In this document: positions 33,315 to 42,220 of the stretch, piece by piece
Layout: each line of letters begins with the position of its first letter
Position numbering within the stretch: the stretch's first letter is position 1
NCBI GenBank assembly: GCA_030523775.1
Contig: JAUNHW010000002.1
Span: forward strand, 86,981 to 150,980
Source of the DNA: Akkermansia sp.
GTDB lineage: Bacteria; Verrucomicrobiota; Verrucomicrobiia; Verrucomicrobiales; Akkermansiaceae
DNA length: 64,000 nucleotides
Direction: 5' to 3'
The notes under the pieces: model-generated
What the model saw: only the letters and a program-made list of their open reading frames with translations
Told to the model about the DNA's origin: nothing
Databases searched by the model: none
Translations under genes and position numbers: made by a program

Positions 33315-34820
33315 CTACTCCTTTTCGGGAGCGGGAGCGGGCGTTTCCGGCTTCTGCCTGCCCAGGTAATCCGGGAGCTCCACGCCCACGCTCTGCGCGA
33401 GCTCGTGCAGCGGGAGGGTGCCGGTGACAAGGTTCTGCACAAAGCTGCCGACCGTACCGGACTTGGAATCCGCGCCGCCCATGACCACCACCTTGTCGAA
33501 CGAGAGGTTGCGCACGGCGGAAGCCTGGGTTTCCACAATCTTGGGAAGCTGCTCCGTGACCAGGAGCCCGGAGGCGGACTTGGCATCCCCCGCAGCATCC
33601 ACAATGAGCTTGAAGCCCTTGGCCTTGGCCTCCAGCGCAGCCTGGATGGCGCTGGCCTGGCCGCGGCCCACCATCTCCAGGCCCTGGCTCTCTGCGTTCT
33701 TCTGCAGCAGCAGGGCATCCGCCTGGCCCTTGGCCAAACGCGTGGCGGCGGTACCCTCCGCCTCCTTGGCGATAACGAGCGCGTCCGCCTTGCCCTGCTC
33801 CTCCTTCACACGCACGGCGGCGGCGGCCTCTGCGGCAATCTCCATCTTGCGCTTCTCAATTTCCGCCTTCACGATTTCATCTGCGGTGCGGGTGGCGCGC
33901 TCCAGTTCCGCGCGCTTCATTTCGGCCTCGCGGTTGGCAATGTATCCTGCGGCCTCTGCTTGGGCGGCCTGCTCGCGCTCGGCCACCACGGCAATGCGCT
34001 GGGCCTCCGCCTGGCGCACCTTGAGCTTGGCATTGGAATCCGCCACCTTCATCTGGGCCTCGTTGTTGCCCTCCACGGCGGCGGCGTTGGCCATGGCCAC
34101 CTGCACGGTCTGCTCGCGCAGAGCCTCCGCCTTGCCGATCTCGCCGCGGCGGGTTTCCTCCGCCACCTTGATCATGGCGTCGTTGATGGCGCGCGCGGCG
34201 GCCTCCTGGCCGAGCGCGGCAATGTAGCCGGAGGCGTCACGGATATCCGTGATGTTGGCGTTGATGAGGTAGAGGCCCACTTTGTGCAGCTCCACATCCA
34301 CGCCGCCGGTGATGCCCTTGATGAGCTTCTCGCGGTCCGCGTTGATTTCCTCAATGGTGAGGGAGGCGATGACCACGCGCATCTGGCCCATGATGATTTC
34401 CGAGGCGAGGTCGCGTATGTCCTCGCGCGTGCGGCCGAGCAGGCGGCTGGCGGCGTTCTGCATGATTTCCGGCTGCGTGCTGATGCCCACAATGAAGGAG
34501 GAGGGCACATCCACGCGGATGTTCTGGCTGGAGAGCGCGCCCTTCAGCGGCACATCTATGTTGATGGGGTTCAAATCCATGAGCGCGTAGCTCTGGAACA
34601 GGGGCACAATGAACGTGGCGCCGCCGTGGATGCACTTGGCGGAGCGCCCCGCGCCCACATTGCCGTATACGATGAGAATCTTGTCCGACGGGCATTTCTT
34701 GTACCGGGTGAACAGCCACGCTATGGTGCCCAGCAGGAAGATGACCAGGATGACGATGGCGACCACCTGCGAGGCGTTGCCGCCGGAGGCCGCGAGGATA
34801 TGGGGGATGCTTGGTGTCAT
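33315..34820 (-). CDS. Flotillin-like SPFH/band-7 protein
   Basis: 501 residues. The N-terminal membrane helix is at about 18-40 (VVAIVILVIFLLGTIAWLF). An SPFH domain follows (GGATFIVPLFQSYALMDL, GALSSQNIRVDVPSSF), then a long Ala/Glu/Lys-rich coiled coil at about 220-400 and a short C-terminal tail. The architecture matches FloT/YqiK. It probably scaffolds membrane microdomains. It is 28 nt downstream of an NfeD-like gene, the classical flotillin partner. A second, different SPFH/NfeD pair lies at 42221-43528. Confidence 0.92.
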   Translation of the reverse strand: MTPSIPHILAASGGNASQVVAIVILVIFLLGTIAWLFTRYKKCPSDKILIVYGNVGAGRSAKCIHGGATFIVPLFQSYALMDLNPINIDVPLKGALSSQNIRVDVPSSFIVGISTQPEIMQNAASRLLGRTREDIRDLASEIIMGQMRVVIASLTIEEINADREKLIKGITGGVDVELHKVGLYLINANITDIRDASGYIAALGQEAAARAINDAMIKVAEETRRGEIGKAEALREQTVQVAMANAAAVEGNNEAQMKVADSNAKLKVRQAEAQRIAVVAEREQAAQAEAAGYIANREAEMKRAELERATRTADEIVKAEIEKRKMEIAAEAAAAVRVKEEQGKADALVIAKEAEGTAATRLAKGQADALLLQKNAESQGLEMVGRGQASAIQAALEAKAKGFKLIVDAAGDAKSASGLLVTEQLPKIVETQASAVRNLSFDKVVVMGGADSKSGTVGSFVQNLVTGTLPLHELAQSVGVELPDYLGRQKPETPAPAPEKE

Positions 34821-34848
34821 GGTGTTTTGGTTCGGGGTTGAGAAAGGG

Positions 34849-35457
34849 TTACAGGGGACGCACGGTGACGAGGTAGCTGGTGGCCTTCACCACCTCCACG
34901 CGGGTTTGGGCGGGCAGCGGGGTGTCCCCCTCCTGCACGGCGGCTATGGTGAGCAGCTGGTTGGGGTGGGCTATCTGCACCTGCCCGCCGGGCTCGCCGT
35001 GCGGCGGCACGGTTACGTACACCGTGCCCGTGAGCCCCACCAGCGTTTCATGCTTCAGCGTGCCGTCCGTCTTCAGGCCGTAGATGAACTTCATGAGCGC
35101 GGCCACCGTCACAAACATGACCGCACCCACACCAATGCCCACCAGAACCGCCTGCAATATGCCCGGGGATGACTGGATGCTCACGAAACCGCCCCAGCCG
35201 AAGCCCAGCAGGAAGCCGATGACTGCACGCACGGAGAAGAAGCCCGTGTCTCCGTTGCCCACGTCTGCATCAGAGCCCACATCCGCATCCGTGTCCGCAT
35301 CCGCAAACAGGGAAATGATGAACAGCCCCAACGCCAGCAGCGTGGCCACCCACGCTATGGCGCAGAAGATGCCGCGCGGGCTGGAGAAATCCGGCATGAG
35401 CTCCCCCGCCTTCAACAGCGCGGAGATGCCGTCCAGTATGCTTGTCAGGGTATCCAT
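34849..35457 (-). CDS. NfeD-like membrane protein, flotillin partner
   Basis: 202 residues. There are three predicted transmembrane segments (about 31-52, 76-96 and 102-124) with an Asp-rich loop (DADTDADVGSDADVG) between the first two. The C-terminal ~75 residues have an OB-fold look (LVGLTGTVYVTVPPHGEPGGQVQI), as in NfeD/YqiJ proteins. NfeD proteins are encoded beside flotillins and are thought to cooperate with them in the membrane. The gene precedes the flotillin gene in the same operon. Confidence 0.82.
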   Translation of the reverse strand: MDTLTSILDGISALLKAGELMPDFSSPRGIFCAIAWVATLLALGLFIISLFADADTDADVGSDADVGNGDTGFFSVRAVIGFLLGFGWGGFVSIQSSPGILQAVLVGIGVGAVMFVTVAALMKFIYGLKTDGTLKHETLVGLTGTVYVTVPPHGEPGGQVQIAHPNQLLTIAAVQEGDTPLPAQTRVEVVKATSYLVTVRPL

Positions 35458-35582
35458 GGTGCGTTTCTACGGCTTGCTCCCAGTATAGCGCATACCGTGA
35501 GCCGCGGTCAATGAAATTCACGCACCCATCCCCTGCATGCCTCAAAATTAAAACGCGCGTGGCGCCCGCGGCGCGCTGCACA

Positions 35583-35618
35583 GAAAAAAAGCCGCCCGGC
35601 TTTGGGGCCGGACGGCTT
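35583..35618 (-). terminator. Intrinsic terminator of the HU gene
   Basis: Minus-strand arms AAGCCGTCCGGC and GCCGGGCGGCTT, loop CCCAAA, followed by TTTTT. Confidence 0.9.
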
Positions 35619-35641
35619 GTGAACTTTCGTTGAAACGTTGT

Positions 35642-35920
35642 TTACTTCTTCTTCTTCTTCTTGAAGACGGAGGAGGGCTTGAATGCAAGCGTGGTGGAAG
35701 CGGCTATCTTCATGGGCTTGCCCGTCTGGGGATTGCGACCGGTGCGGGCGGCACGGGTCTTCATCTCAAACGTACCAAAGCCGACAAGCTGGACCTTGTC
35801 CTTCTTGACAGCCGTGGAGATAGCGCAGAGGACAGCGGCAAGCGCGCTCTCGGCGCACTTCTTAGTCGCTTCCTTACCAAGTTTCGCCTGAATCAGGTCA
35901 ACGAGTTGAGTCTTGTTCAT
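35642..35920 (-). CDS. HU-family DNA-binding protein
   Basis: 92 residues, the normal HU size. It starts MNKTQLVDLIQAKLG. The DNA-binding arm is VGFGTFEMKTRAARTGRNPQ, and TGKPMKIAASTTLAFKPS follows as in HU/IHF. The C-terminus ends in six or more lysines (encoded by AAG repeats), which could strengthen DNA contact. It is probably the abundant nucleoid protein. The ATG follows the -10 by 8 nt with no Shine-Dalgarno, so a highly expressed gene appears to be leaderless. Confidence 0.95.
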   Translation of the reverse strand: MNKTQLVDLIQAKLGKEATKKCAESALAAVLCAISTAVKKDKVQLVGFGTFEMKTRAARTGRNPQTGKPMKIAASTTLAFKPSSVFKKKKKK

Positions 35921-35928
35921 AGGGCTTC

Positions 35929-35956
35929 ATGATAGCATGGGAACGCCCCATTTCAA
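35929..35956 (-). promoter_or_regulatory. Promoter of the HU gene
   Basis: TTGAAA (35956-35951), 16 nt, TATCAT (35934-35929), 8 nt to the ATG. Confidence 0.7.
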
Positions 35957-35987
35957 GCGGAAAAGAGGAAAAAAATGCAAAATTTGC

Positions 35988-36019
35988 AAAAAAAACGCGT
36001 TTCCGGGGCCGGAAACGCG
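35988..36019 (-). terminator. Intrinsic terminator of pdxJ
   Basis: Perfect inverted repeat with arms CGCGTTTCCGG (35996-36006) and CCGGAAACGCG (36009-36019). On the minus strand a run of Ts follows. Confidence 0.85.
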
Positions 36020-36047
36020 CGAAAAAGGGGCAAAAAAGCCCTTGACA

Positions 36048-36788
36048 TCACCATTGCAACGTGCGTATGGCATCCTTCATCTCGCGTACGGCGGCGGCCA
36101 GGCCGATGAAGATTGCACGTGCGATGATGGTGTGGCCGATGTTGAGTTCCGTAAGGAAGGGCACGCTGTTGAGGTCTTTCAGGTTGGCGGTTTGGATGCC
36201 GTGCCCTGCATGCACTTCCACACCGAGCGCGTGTGCGCACGTGGCGGCGGCGACCAGGCGCGCGGTTTCCGCGGCGCGCGCGGCGCCCTGCGTGTTGGCG
36301 AAACGCCCGGTGTGCAGCTCCACCATGGGCGCGCCGATGGCGGCGCTCGCCTCCACCTGCGCAATGTCGGGGTCGATGAACATGCTCACGCGGCTGCCGT
36401 TGCCCGTGAGCGCTGCCACGAGCGGCTTGAGCTCATCCATGCGCGCGGCAACATCCAGCCCGCCTTCCGTGGTGATTTCCTGGCGGCGCTCCGGCACCAG
36501 GCAAACGTAGTCCGGTTTCAGGGAGAGCGCAAAATCCAGCATGGCGGGCGTGGCGCCCATCTCCAGGTTGAGCGGCAGCGCTATCTCGCGCCGTACGGCA
36601 AGCGCATCCGCATCCTGCATGTGGCGGCGGTCCTCCCGCACGTGCAGCGTGATGGAATCCGCGCCTCCCTGCATGGCCGCGCGCGCGGCATCCAGCACGG
36701 AGGGTTCCGCGTTGGGAAGGTGGAGCATGGTGGCGTAGCGCGCCTGGCGCAGCGTGGCGACGTGGTCGATGTTGACTCCGAGATGCAT
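36048..36788 (-). CDS. pdxJ: Pyridoxine 5'-phosphate synthase
   Basis: 246 residues, typical length. It condenses 3-amino-2-oxopropyl phosphate with deoxyxylulose 5-phosphate in the DXP-dependent vitamin B6 pathway. Signature blocks are LGVNIDHVATLRQAR at the N-terminus, GADSITLHVREDRRHMQD, the EITTEGGLD segment and VEVHAGHGIQTANL with the catalytic His. The start at 36788 (MHLGVN) excludes an in-frame upstream extension across the purH terminator. It lies downstream of purH but is separated from it by a hairpin. Confidence 0.95.
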   Translation of the reverse strand: MHLGVNIDHVATLRQARYATMLHLPNAEPSVLDAARAAMQGGADSITLHVREDRRHMQDADALAVRREIALPLNLEMGATPAMLDFALSLKPDYVCLVPERRQEITTEGGLDVAARMDELKPLVAALTGNGSRVSMFIDPDIAQVEASAAIGAPMVELHTGRFANTQGAARAAETARLVAAATCAHALGVEVHAGHGIQTANLKDLNSVPFLTELNIGHTIIARAIFIGLAAAVREMKDAIRTLQW

Positions 36789-36817
36789 GGCAGTGTGGTG
36801 TGAGGTGTGAAGACAAG

Positions 36818-36853
36818 GCACCCGGGCGGCACTGTGCATGCGCGCCCGGGTGC
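36818..36853 (-). terminator. Hairpin downstream of purH
   Basis: Perfect 11-bp arms GCACCCGGGCG and CGCCCGGGTGC. The T-tract after it is poor (CTTGTCTT), so termination may be partial and let transcription enter pdxJ. Confidence 0.55.
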
Positions 36854-36861
36854 GGATACGG

Positions 36862-38418
36862 TTAATGCAGGAAGTGGCGCGCGCCGGTGAACACCATGGC
36901 AATGCCGGCGGCGTCTGCCGCGGCAATCACCTCCTCGTCGCGGATGGAGCCGCCGGGCTGGATGCACGCGGTGGCGCCCGCATCAATGGCGGTCTGCAGG
37001 CCGTCGGCGAACGGGAACATGCCGTCGGAAGCAATCACGCTGCCCTTGAGGGTGAGTCCGGCCTGCTCCGCCTTCCACACGGCGATCTTGGCGGAGTCCA
37101 CGCGGCTCATCTGTCCGGCGCCGATGCCGAGCGTGCCGTTCTTGTCCGTGAAGACAATGGCGTTGGAGTGCACCTGCTTGCATACGCGCCAGGCAAAGCG
37201 CATGGCCTCCAGCTCGTCTGCCGTGGGCACGCGCTTGGTGACCACCTTGCCCTCCAGGTTGTCCAGCCCCTGCGCCATGTCGTCGCGCTTCATGGTCATG
37301 ATGCCGCCGGGTGCGGTGCGCACCATGGGCAGCTTGCAGAATTCACGCCACGCGTCGAAATCCAGTTTCATGATGCGGCAGTTCTTCTTCTTCTGCAGGA
37401 TGGCGCGCGCCTCCGGCTCGTAGTCCGGGGCGATGATGACATCCGTGAAGATGGCGCCCACGATGCGCGCGAGCGCTTCCGTCATCGGCCGGTTCATCAC
37501 GATGACGCCGCCGAAGGGTGCCTGCGTGTCCGTTTGGTACGCGCGCTTCCAGGCTTCCACCAGGTCCTCGTCGTCCTGACCCACGCCGCACGGGTTGGTG
37601 TGCTTGAGGATGGCCACCGTGGGGCGGCGGAAGTTCATGATGAGGGAGGCGGCGGCATCCAGGTCCAGCACGTTGGTGTAGGAGAGCTCCTTGCCCTGCA
37701 GCTGCTGGAAGATGGAATCGAAGTTGCCGTAGAGCACGCTGGGCTGGTGCGGGTTGTCGCCGTAGCGCAGGGTCTGGCTGAACGGCAGGGAGAGGGAGAA
37801 GTTGTTGCGCGTGGATTCCTCTGCGCGGTGCCCCAGGTAGTTGGAGATGGCCGTGTCGTACCCGGAGGTGCGCATGAACACCTTCACCGCCAGCTTCTCG
37901 CGCGTCTTGAGCGTGGTGCTGCCGTCGTGGTTCTCCATTTCCTCCAGCACGGTGTCGTAGTCCGCGGGGTCGCTCACCACGGTGACGCTGGCGTAGTTCT
38001 TGGCGGCGGAGCGCAGCATGGACGGACCACCGATGTCGATTTTCTCGATGGCCTCCGCGAGGGTGACGCCGTCCTTGGCGATGGTCTCCTCGAAGGGGTA
38101 GAGGTTGACGCAGACGAGGTCGATGGTGGGAATGTTGTTGTCCTTGGCCTGCTGCTGGTGCTCGGGGAGGTCTCGGCGCTGGAGGAGGCCGCCGTGGACC
38201 TTGGGGTGGAGGGTCTTCACGCGGCCGTCGAAGAGTTCCGGCGCGCCGGTGTAGTCGGATATTTCCGTGACGGGCAGGCCAAGCTCCTTGAGGTAGCGGC
38301 AGGTGCCGCCCGTGGAAATCAGCTGCACGTTCTGGGCCACCAGACCCTTGGCAAACTTGTCCAGCCCGCTCTTGTCGGAGACGGAAAGCAGGGCGCGTTC
38401 AATCTTGGAGTTTTCCAT
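36862..38418 (-). CDS. purH: Bifunctional AICAR formyltransferase/IMP cyclohydrolase
   Basis: 518 residues from MENSKIERALLSVSDKSG. It does the last two steps of IMP synthesis. The N-terminal MGS-like cyclohydrolase domain shows STGGTCRYLKELG, EISDYTGAPELFDGRVKTLHP and the NLYPFEETI segment. The C-terminal formyltransferase domain shows LSYTNVLDLDAAASL and ILKHTNPCGVG, with the catalytic Lys-His pair. The C-terminus ends FTGARHFLH as expected. The leader is about 35 nt. Confidence 0.97.
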   Translation of the reverse strand: MENSKIERALLSVSDKSGLDKFAKGLVAQNVQLISTGGTCRYLKELGLPVTEISDYTGAPELFDGRVKTLHPKVHGGLLQRRDLPEHQQQAKDNNIPTIDLVCVNLYPFEETIAKDGVTLAEAIEKIDIGGPSMLRSAAKNYASVTVVSDPADYDTVLEEMENHDGSTTLKTREKLAVKVFMRTSGYDTAISNYLGHRAEESTRNNFSLSLPFSQTLRYGDNPHQPSVLYGNFDSIFQQLQGKELSYTNVLDLDAAASLIMNFRRPTVAILKHTNPCGVGQDDEDLVEAWKRAYQTDTQAPFGGVIVMNRPMTEALARIVGAIFTDVIIAPDYEPEARAILQKKKNCRIMKLDFDAWREFCKLPMVRTAPGGIMTMKRDDMAQGLDNLEGKVVTKRVPTADELEAMRFAWRVCKQVHSNAIVFTDKNGTLGIGAGQMSRVDSAKIAVWKAEQAGLTLKGSVIASDGMFPFADGLQTAIDAGATACIQPGGSIRDEEVIAAADAAGIAMVFTGARHFLH

Positions 38419-38459
38419 AGCGAATATCTTTTGTTCATGCCGCCGGGGCGGTACGCCAA

Positions 38460-38486
38460 GGTATACCGAAACGCCCCAAAAGGCAA
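38460..38486 (-). promoter_or_regulatory. Promoter of purH
   Basis: GCTTGCCT...TATACC: TTGCCT (38486-38481), short 15-nt spacer, TATACC (38465-38460). guaB has the same unusual arrangement. Confidence 0.5.
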
Positions 38487-38543
38487 GCCCAAAGTGTCTG
38501 GCGCGCGTGCGCGGGAAGATGCGGATGGGAGCGCAATGCCCCA

Positions 38544-38566
38544 TAAAATCAAAATACAATCTCTGG
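38544..38566 (+). repeat. 23-bp motif upstream of ileS (copy 1)
   Basis: Begins TAAAATCAAAATACAATCTC. It is repeated with one mismatch at 58162-58184, and both copies end 75-78 nt before a start codon. Confidence 0.6.
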
Positions 38567-38604
38567 TGAACATACGGCTTCCGCGCGCGCCTTGCACGTT
38601 TATG

Positions 38605-38633
38605 TTGACATTTGGGGCGGCGCGGCGTATATT
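38605..38633 (+). promoter_or_regulatory. Promoter of ileS
   Basis: Near-consensus TTGACA (38605-38610), 17 nt, TATATT (38628-38633), 10 nt to the ATG. No T-box or long leader is possible from this promoter. Confidence 0.8.
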
Positions 38634-38643
38634 GCCGCGCGTT

Positions 38644-41364
38644 ATGAGCGACAACGCCAAAAGCTACAAGGACACCATCTTTCTGCCGGACACCACGTTT
38701 CCCATGCGCGGCGACCTGACAACGAAGGAGCCCCAGCGGCTTGAAAAATGGGAGAACGGCAAGCTTTACGAGCGAATTACCACGCGCCGCAAGGCGCAGA
38801 ACGCCCCGCGTTTCATCCTGCACGACGGGCCTCCCTTCGCCAACGGCGACGTGCACATGGGCACCGGCCTGAACAAGGTGCTCAAGGATTTCATCGTGAA
38901 GAGCAAGACGATGGCGGGCCACTACGCGCCGTTCATCCCGGGCTGGGACTGCCACGGGCTGCCCATCGAGGCCAAGGTGGTGAAGGAGGCGCAAGGCCTG
39001 GAGCCGGCGGAAATCCGCCGCCGCTGCGCGGAGTTCGCCCTAGGCTACATCGACCAGCAGCGCCTCTCTTTCCGCCGCCTCGGCGTGTTCGGAGACTGGT
39101 TCCACCCGTACATCACCATGGAGCCGAAGTACGAGTGCCACATCCTGCGCGTGTTCGCCAAACTGGTGGAACAGGGCGCCGTCTACCAATCCCTCAAGCC
39201 GGTGCAGTGGAGCTACGCGCACCACACCGCGCTGGCGGAGGCAGAAGTGGAATACATGGAGGACACCGCCACGTCCATCTTCGTGGCCTTCCCGATGACC
39301 GAGCCCGTGCTGGGCACGGAATGCGAGATGACCATCTGGACCACCACGCCGTGGACGCTGCCCAGCAACCTGGCCGTGGCGCTGCACCCGGATTTCACCT
39401 ACGTGCTGGGCACCTTCTCCAAGGAGGGCCGCGAGCGCAACTTCATCGTGGTGCGCGAGCTCATCGACACCTTCACCGAGAAGACCGGGTGGGCGCTGCA
39501 GAAAGAAATCGGCACGCTCAAGGGCAGCGAGCTGGAGGGCAAGAAGGCCCGCCACCCCTTCCTGGACAGGGATTCCCTCATCATCAACGCCCAGTACGTC
39601 ACCGTGGACACCGGCACCGGCGCCGTGCACATTGCCCCCGGCCACGGTATGGACGACTACATTGCCGGCATGCAGTACGGCCTGCCGATTCTCTCGCCGG
39701 TTGACGACGACGGCAAGTATACGGCGGAATGCGGCGTGCCCGCGCTGGTGGGCAAGCACGTGTTCGACTCCAACGAGGACGTCATCACCATGCTCGTGGA
39801 GCGGGACCGCCTGCTGGGGCGCGAGGAGTTCACGCACCAGTACCCGCACTGCTGGCGCTCCAAGACCCCCATCATCTTCCGCGCGGTCAAGCAGTTCTTC
39901 ATCAGCATGGAGAAGCTGCGCCCCATGGCGCTGGAGCAAATAAAGAAAACCAAGTGGCTGCCCGCCTGGGGCGAGAACCGCATCTACTCCACCGTGGAGG
40001 CACGCCCGGACTGGTGCATCAGCCGCCAGCGAACCTGGGGCGTCCCCCTGCCCGTCTTCTACGATGCACAGGACAAGCCCGTGCTGGACGCGGACACCGT
40101 GCGCAAGGTGGCGGACCTGGTGGAGGAGCACGGCACCAACATCTGGTTCGAGCTCTCCGATGCCGAGCTGTGCGAGAAGCTGGGGCTTCCCGCCGGGCTG
40201 CGCAAGGGCAAGGACACGCTTGACGTGTGGATCGATTCCGGCTGCTCGCACGTGGCGGTGCTGGAGAACCACCCGGAGCTGGAGGCCCCGTGCGATGTGT
40301 ACCTGGAGGCCACGGACCAGCACCGCGGCTGGTTCCAGAGCTCGCTCATGCTCTCCTGCGCCTGGCGCGGCTGCGCCCCCTATAAGCAGGTGCTCACCCA
40401 CGCCTTCGTGGTGAACCAGGACCGCTCAAAGATTTCCAAGAGCGCCCAGGGCACCTACCAGAAGCCCACCAACGCAAAGTATTTCTACGAGAAGTACGGC
40501 GCGGACATCGTGCGCCTCTGGGTCAGCAGCGTGGACTGGCAGAACGAGGTCCCCTTCGGCGAGGACCTCTTCAAGCAGGTCACCGACCCCTACCGCCGCC
40601 TGCGCAACACCCTGCGCATCCTGCTGGCCAACATGAAGGGCTACAACGGTGCAACGCCCGCGGAGCTTGCCCCGCTGGACAAGTGGATTCTGGCCCGCGC
40701 CGCCGCCCTGGTGCGCGAGGTGCGCGCCGCGTACGACGCCTACGAATTCCGCAAGGTCTTCATGGCCATCAACCAGTTCTGCACCAACGACCTCTCCGCG
40801 CTCTACATCGACATCACCAAGGACAGCCTGTACTGCGACGCCGCGGACTCCCCGCGCCGCATCAGCAAGCAGTACGCCATCGCCCGCGTGTTCGACACGC
40901 TGGTGAAGCTGCTCGCCCCCATCCTGGCCTACACCTGCGACGAGGCCTGGGAGCACGCCGGGCACGCCGATTCCGTGCATGAGCAGGACTTCCCGGAAAT
41001 CACCCCCGCCACACCGGAGGAGGACCGCATCATCGCGGACTTCGACCGTCTGCAGCAGATCAAGGGCACCATTCAGATTGCCATCGAGGCCCAAATCAAG
41101 GCCAAGGCCTTCAACAAGAACAACGAGGCCGTGGTCAACCTCACCATCCCCGCAGACGAGGCGCCCTCCGTGGCCGCCCTCCTGGCCGACAAGGAGTTCG
41201 CCAAGGAGTTCTTCATCGTGGCGGATGTGAACGTCACCACGGGCGACGCCCTCTCCGCCACCGCGGAGAAGAGCGGCTACGCCATGTGCCCCCGCTGCCG
41301 CCGCTACGAGCCCGCCGCCAACGCCGACGGTCTCTGCGCCCGCTGCGCCGCCGTCATCGGCTGA
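38644..41364 (+). CDS. ileS: Isoleucine-tRNA ligase
   Basis: 906 residues, class I synthetase. The HIGH-type motif is in DGPPFANGDVHMGTGLN and the KMSKS-type motif is SKISKSAQG. The editing (CP1) domain includes the threonine-rich MTIWTTTPWTLPSN peptide. The WDCHGLPIE block is typical of IleRS. The C-terminus has a Cys4 zinc finger (CPRCRRYEP...CARCAA), so this is the bacterial type with the zinc tail. A longer in-frame reading upstream crosses the promoter. An intrinsic terminator follows. Confidence 0.97.
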   Translation: MSDNAKSYKDTIFLPDTTFPMRGDLTTKEPQRLEKWENGKLYERITTRRKAQNAPRFILHDGPPFANGDVHMGTGLNKVLKDFIVKSKTMAGHYAPFIPGWDCHGLPIEAKVVKEAQGLEPAEIRRRCAEFALGYIDQQRLSFRRLGVFGDWFHPYITMEPKYECHILRVFAKLVEQGAVYQSLKPVQWSYAHHTALAEAEVEYMEDTATSIFVAFPMTEPVLGTECEMTIWTTTPWTLPSNLAVALHPDFTYVLGTFSKEGRERNFIVVRELIDTFTEKTGWALQKEIGTLKGSELEGKKARHPFLDRDSLIINAQYVTVDTGTGAVHIAPGHGMDDYIAGMQYGLPILSPVDDDGKYTAECGVPALVGKHVFDSNEDVITMLVERDRLLGREEFTHQYPHCWRSKTPIIFRAVKQFFISMEKLRPMALEQIKKTKWLPAWGENRIYSTVEARPDWCISRQRTWGVPLPVFYDAQDKPVLDADTVRKVADLVEEHGTNIWFELSDAELCEKLGLPAGLRKGKDTLDVWIDSGCSHVAVLENHPELEAPCDVYLEATDQHRGWFQSSLMLSCAWRGCAPYKQVLTHAFVVNQDRSKISKSAQGTYQKPTNAKYFYEKYGADIVRLWVSSVDWQNEVPFGEDLFKQVTDPYRRLRNTLRILLANMKGYNGATPAELAPLDKWILARAAALVREVRAAYDAYEFRKVFMAINQFCTNDLSALYIDITKDSLYCDAADSPRRISKQYAIARVFDTLVKLLAPILAYTCDEAWEHAGHADSVHEQDFPEITPATPEEDRIIADFDRLQQIKGTIQIAIEAQIKAKAFNKNNEAVVNLTIPADEAPSVAALLADKEFAKEFFIVADVNVTTGDALSATAEKSGYAMCPRCRRYEPAANADGLCARCAAVIG

Positions 41365-41385
41365 TGCCTCCACCCATCACCCACC

Positions 41386-41422
41386 GAGCCGTCCGCCACC
41401 CCGGCGGGCGGCTCGTTATTTT
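41386..41422 (+). terminator. Intrinsic terminator of ileS
   Basis: 12-bp arms GAGCCGTCCGCC and GGCGGGCGGCTC (one G-T pair), loop ACCCC, then GTTATTTTC. Confidence 0.8.
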
Positions 41423-41427
41423 CTCCT

Positions 41428-41590
41428 ATGGAAAGCGATACCCAATCCCTGACACGAGAGCAACAGGCAGACATACTGTTGTCGGGGGGATTGGCGGCGA
41501 ATCGGGATGAGCTGCTAATGCGCCTGGACCACATCGACCTCTACCGCATGAACGGGTACGCTCACACGTTTCGGGAGAGAGGGGACGATG
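41428..41590 (+). pseudogene. Probable 5' remnant of a small gene cut by the duplicated segment
   Basis: An ATG reading MESDTQSLTREQQADILLSG continues for about 53 plausible codons (LMRLDHIDLYRMNGYAHTF). It then runs antisense into the duplicated GH84 3' fragment that begins at 41591 and stops inside it at 41688. The N-terminal part looks protein-like and hydrophilic. I infer that the original gene lost its 3' end when the duplicate arrived. No homologue is recognised. Confidence 0.4.
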
Positions 41591-41922
41591 GCGCGGGGTG
41601 TCAGCGGAAGATGACCTCGTTGACGACCTTGCCCTGCTGCCTGGGGGCTTTGACGGTGACGTGCTTCTTGCCCGGCTGCAGCTGGTAGGTGCGCACGGGG
41701 CCTTTCACCTTGGGAGCGCCGGCGGCGCCGTCAACGGTGATGTCGCCCGTGCCGATGACCAGCACCTTCTTGGCCTTGGCGGGCACGGCCAGGCGCGCGT
41801 TGAGCGGCTGGCGGGAGAGGTCGAACGCGGAACAGATGTCACAATCCGTCAGGGAATCCGGGTTGGTGCGCGGGTCGTCCGGCGCCATGTCCAGCTTGAA
41901 CAGGTCCAGCTTGACGTCCCGC
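41591..41922. repeat. Direct repeat copy 1 (duplicate of the GH84 gene 3' end)
   Basis: About 332 bp matching 44505-44836 in the same orientation, with about a dozen mismatches counted by eye. It defines one edge of the 2.9-kb block carrying the second SPFH/NfeD pair. Confidence 0.85.
41601..41922 (-). pseudogene. Truncated C-terminal fragment of GH84-type enzyme
   Basis: Encodes only the last ~107 residues of the protein at 44515-47400 (from VKLDLFKLDMAPDDP to the shared C-terminal VVNEVIFR and stop). It is nearly identical, with conservative changes such as Met to Leu and Val to Ala. Upstream of residue VKLD the sequence is unrelated, and there is no signal peptide, catalytic domain or promoter. 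The reading frame is still open, which argues that the duplication is young or maintained by gene conversion with the intact copy. Confidence 0.8.
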
Positions 41923-42169
41923 ACCGCCGCGCCAGGCGGTGCGCACCAATCGCCCGTTGGCGTACGGCAGGCGCTACAGCGCGGATGCGCTCGCCCGCCC
42001 GGTGAGTTCATGGGCCTCCTGCCATGTGGCGATGTCTTTCCCCCAGGGGGGCGAATGCCCCCCTACCCAATTTTCCACCAGTGTTGGCGCAATGGTGATA
42101 CGGCGGAGCCTTTTCCTATGGTCGCGCTCTATGCATCACGTTTTTTCGATATTCCCTTCACTTTTTTTC
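41923..42169. other. Intergenic stretch with a strong hairpin
   Basis: No gene is seen. At 42045-42064 lies AGGGGGGC-GAAT-GCCCCCCT, a very stable hairpin without a T-tract. The last 100 bases are A+T richer and lead into the SPFH promoter. Confidence 0.5.
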
Positions 42170-42197
42170 TTGTCTAGGCGAGACAAAAATCTATAAT
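42170..42197 (+). promoter_or_regulatory. Promoter of the second SPFH/NfeD pair
   Basis: TTGTCT (42170-42175), 16 nt, consensus TATAAT (42192-42197). The leader is about 17 nt. Confidence 0.7.
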
Positions 42198-42220
42198 GCG
42201 AGGAACGATACGCCTGAAAT

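Noticed and set aside
35642..35665. CTT trinucleotide run as a phase-variable simple repeat
   Set aside because: It is in frame and encodes the poly-Lys tail of HU; length changes would only add or remove Lys.
38567..38643. T-box riboswitch upstream of ileS
   Set aside because: A near-consensus promoter sits 10 nt before the start codon, leaving no leader to hold a T-box.
41428..41688. Intact 86-residue plus-strand gene
   Set aside because: Its last ~33 codons are antisense to the duplicated GH84 fragment, so only the first part can be original coding sequence.
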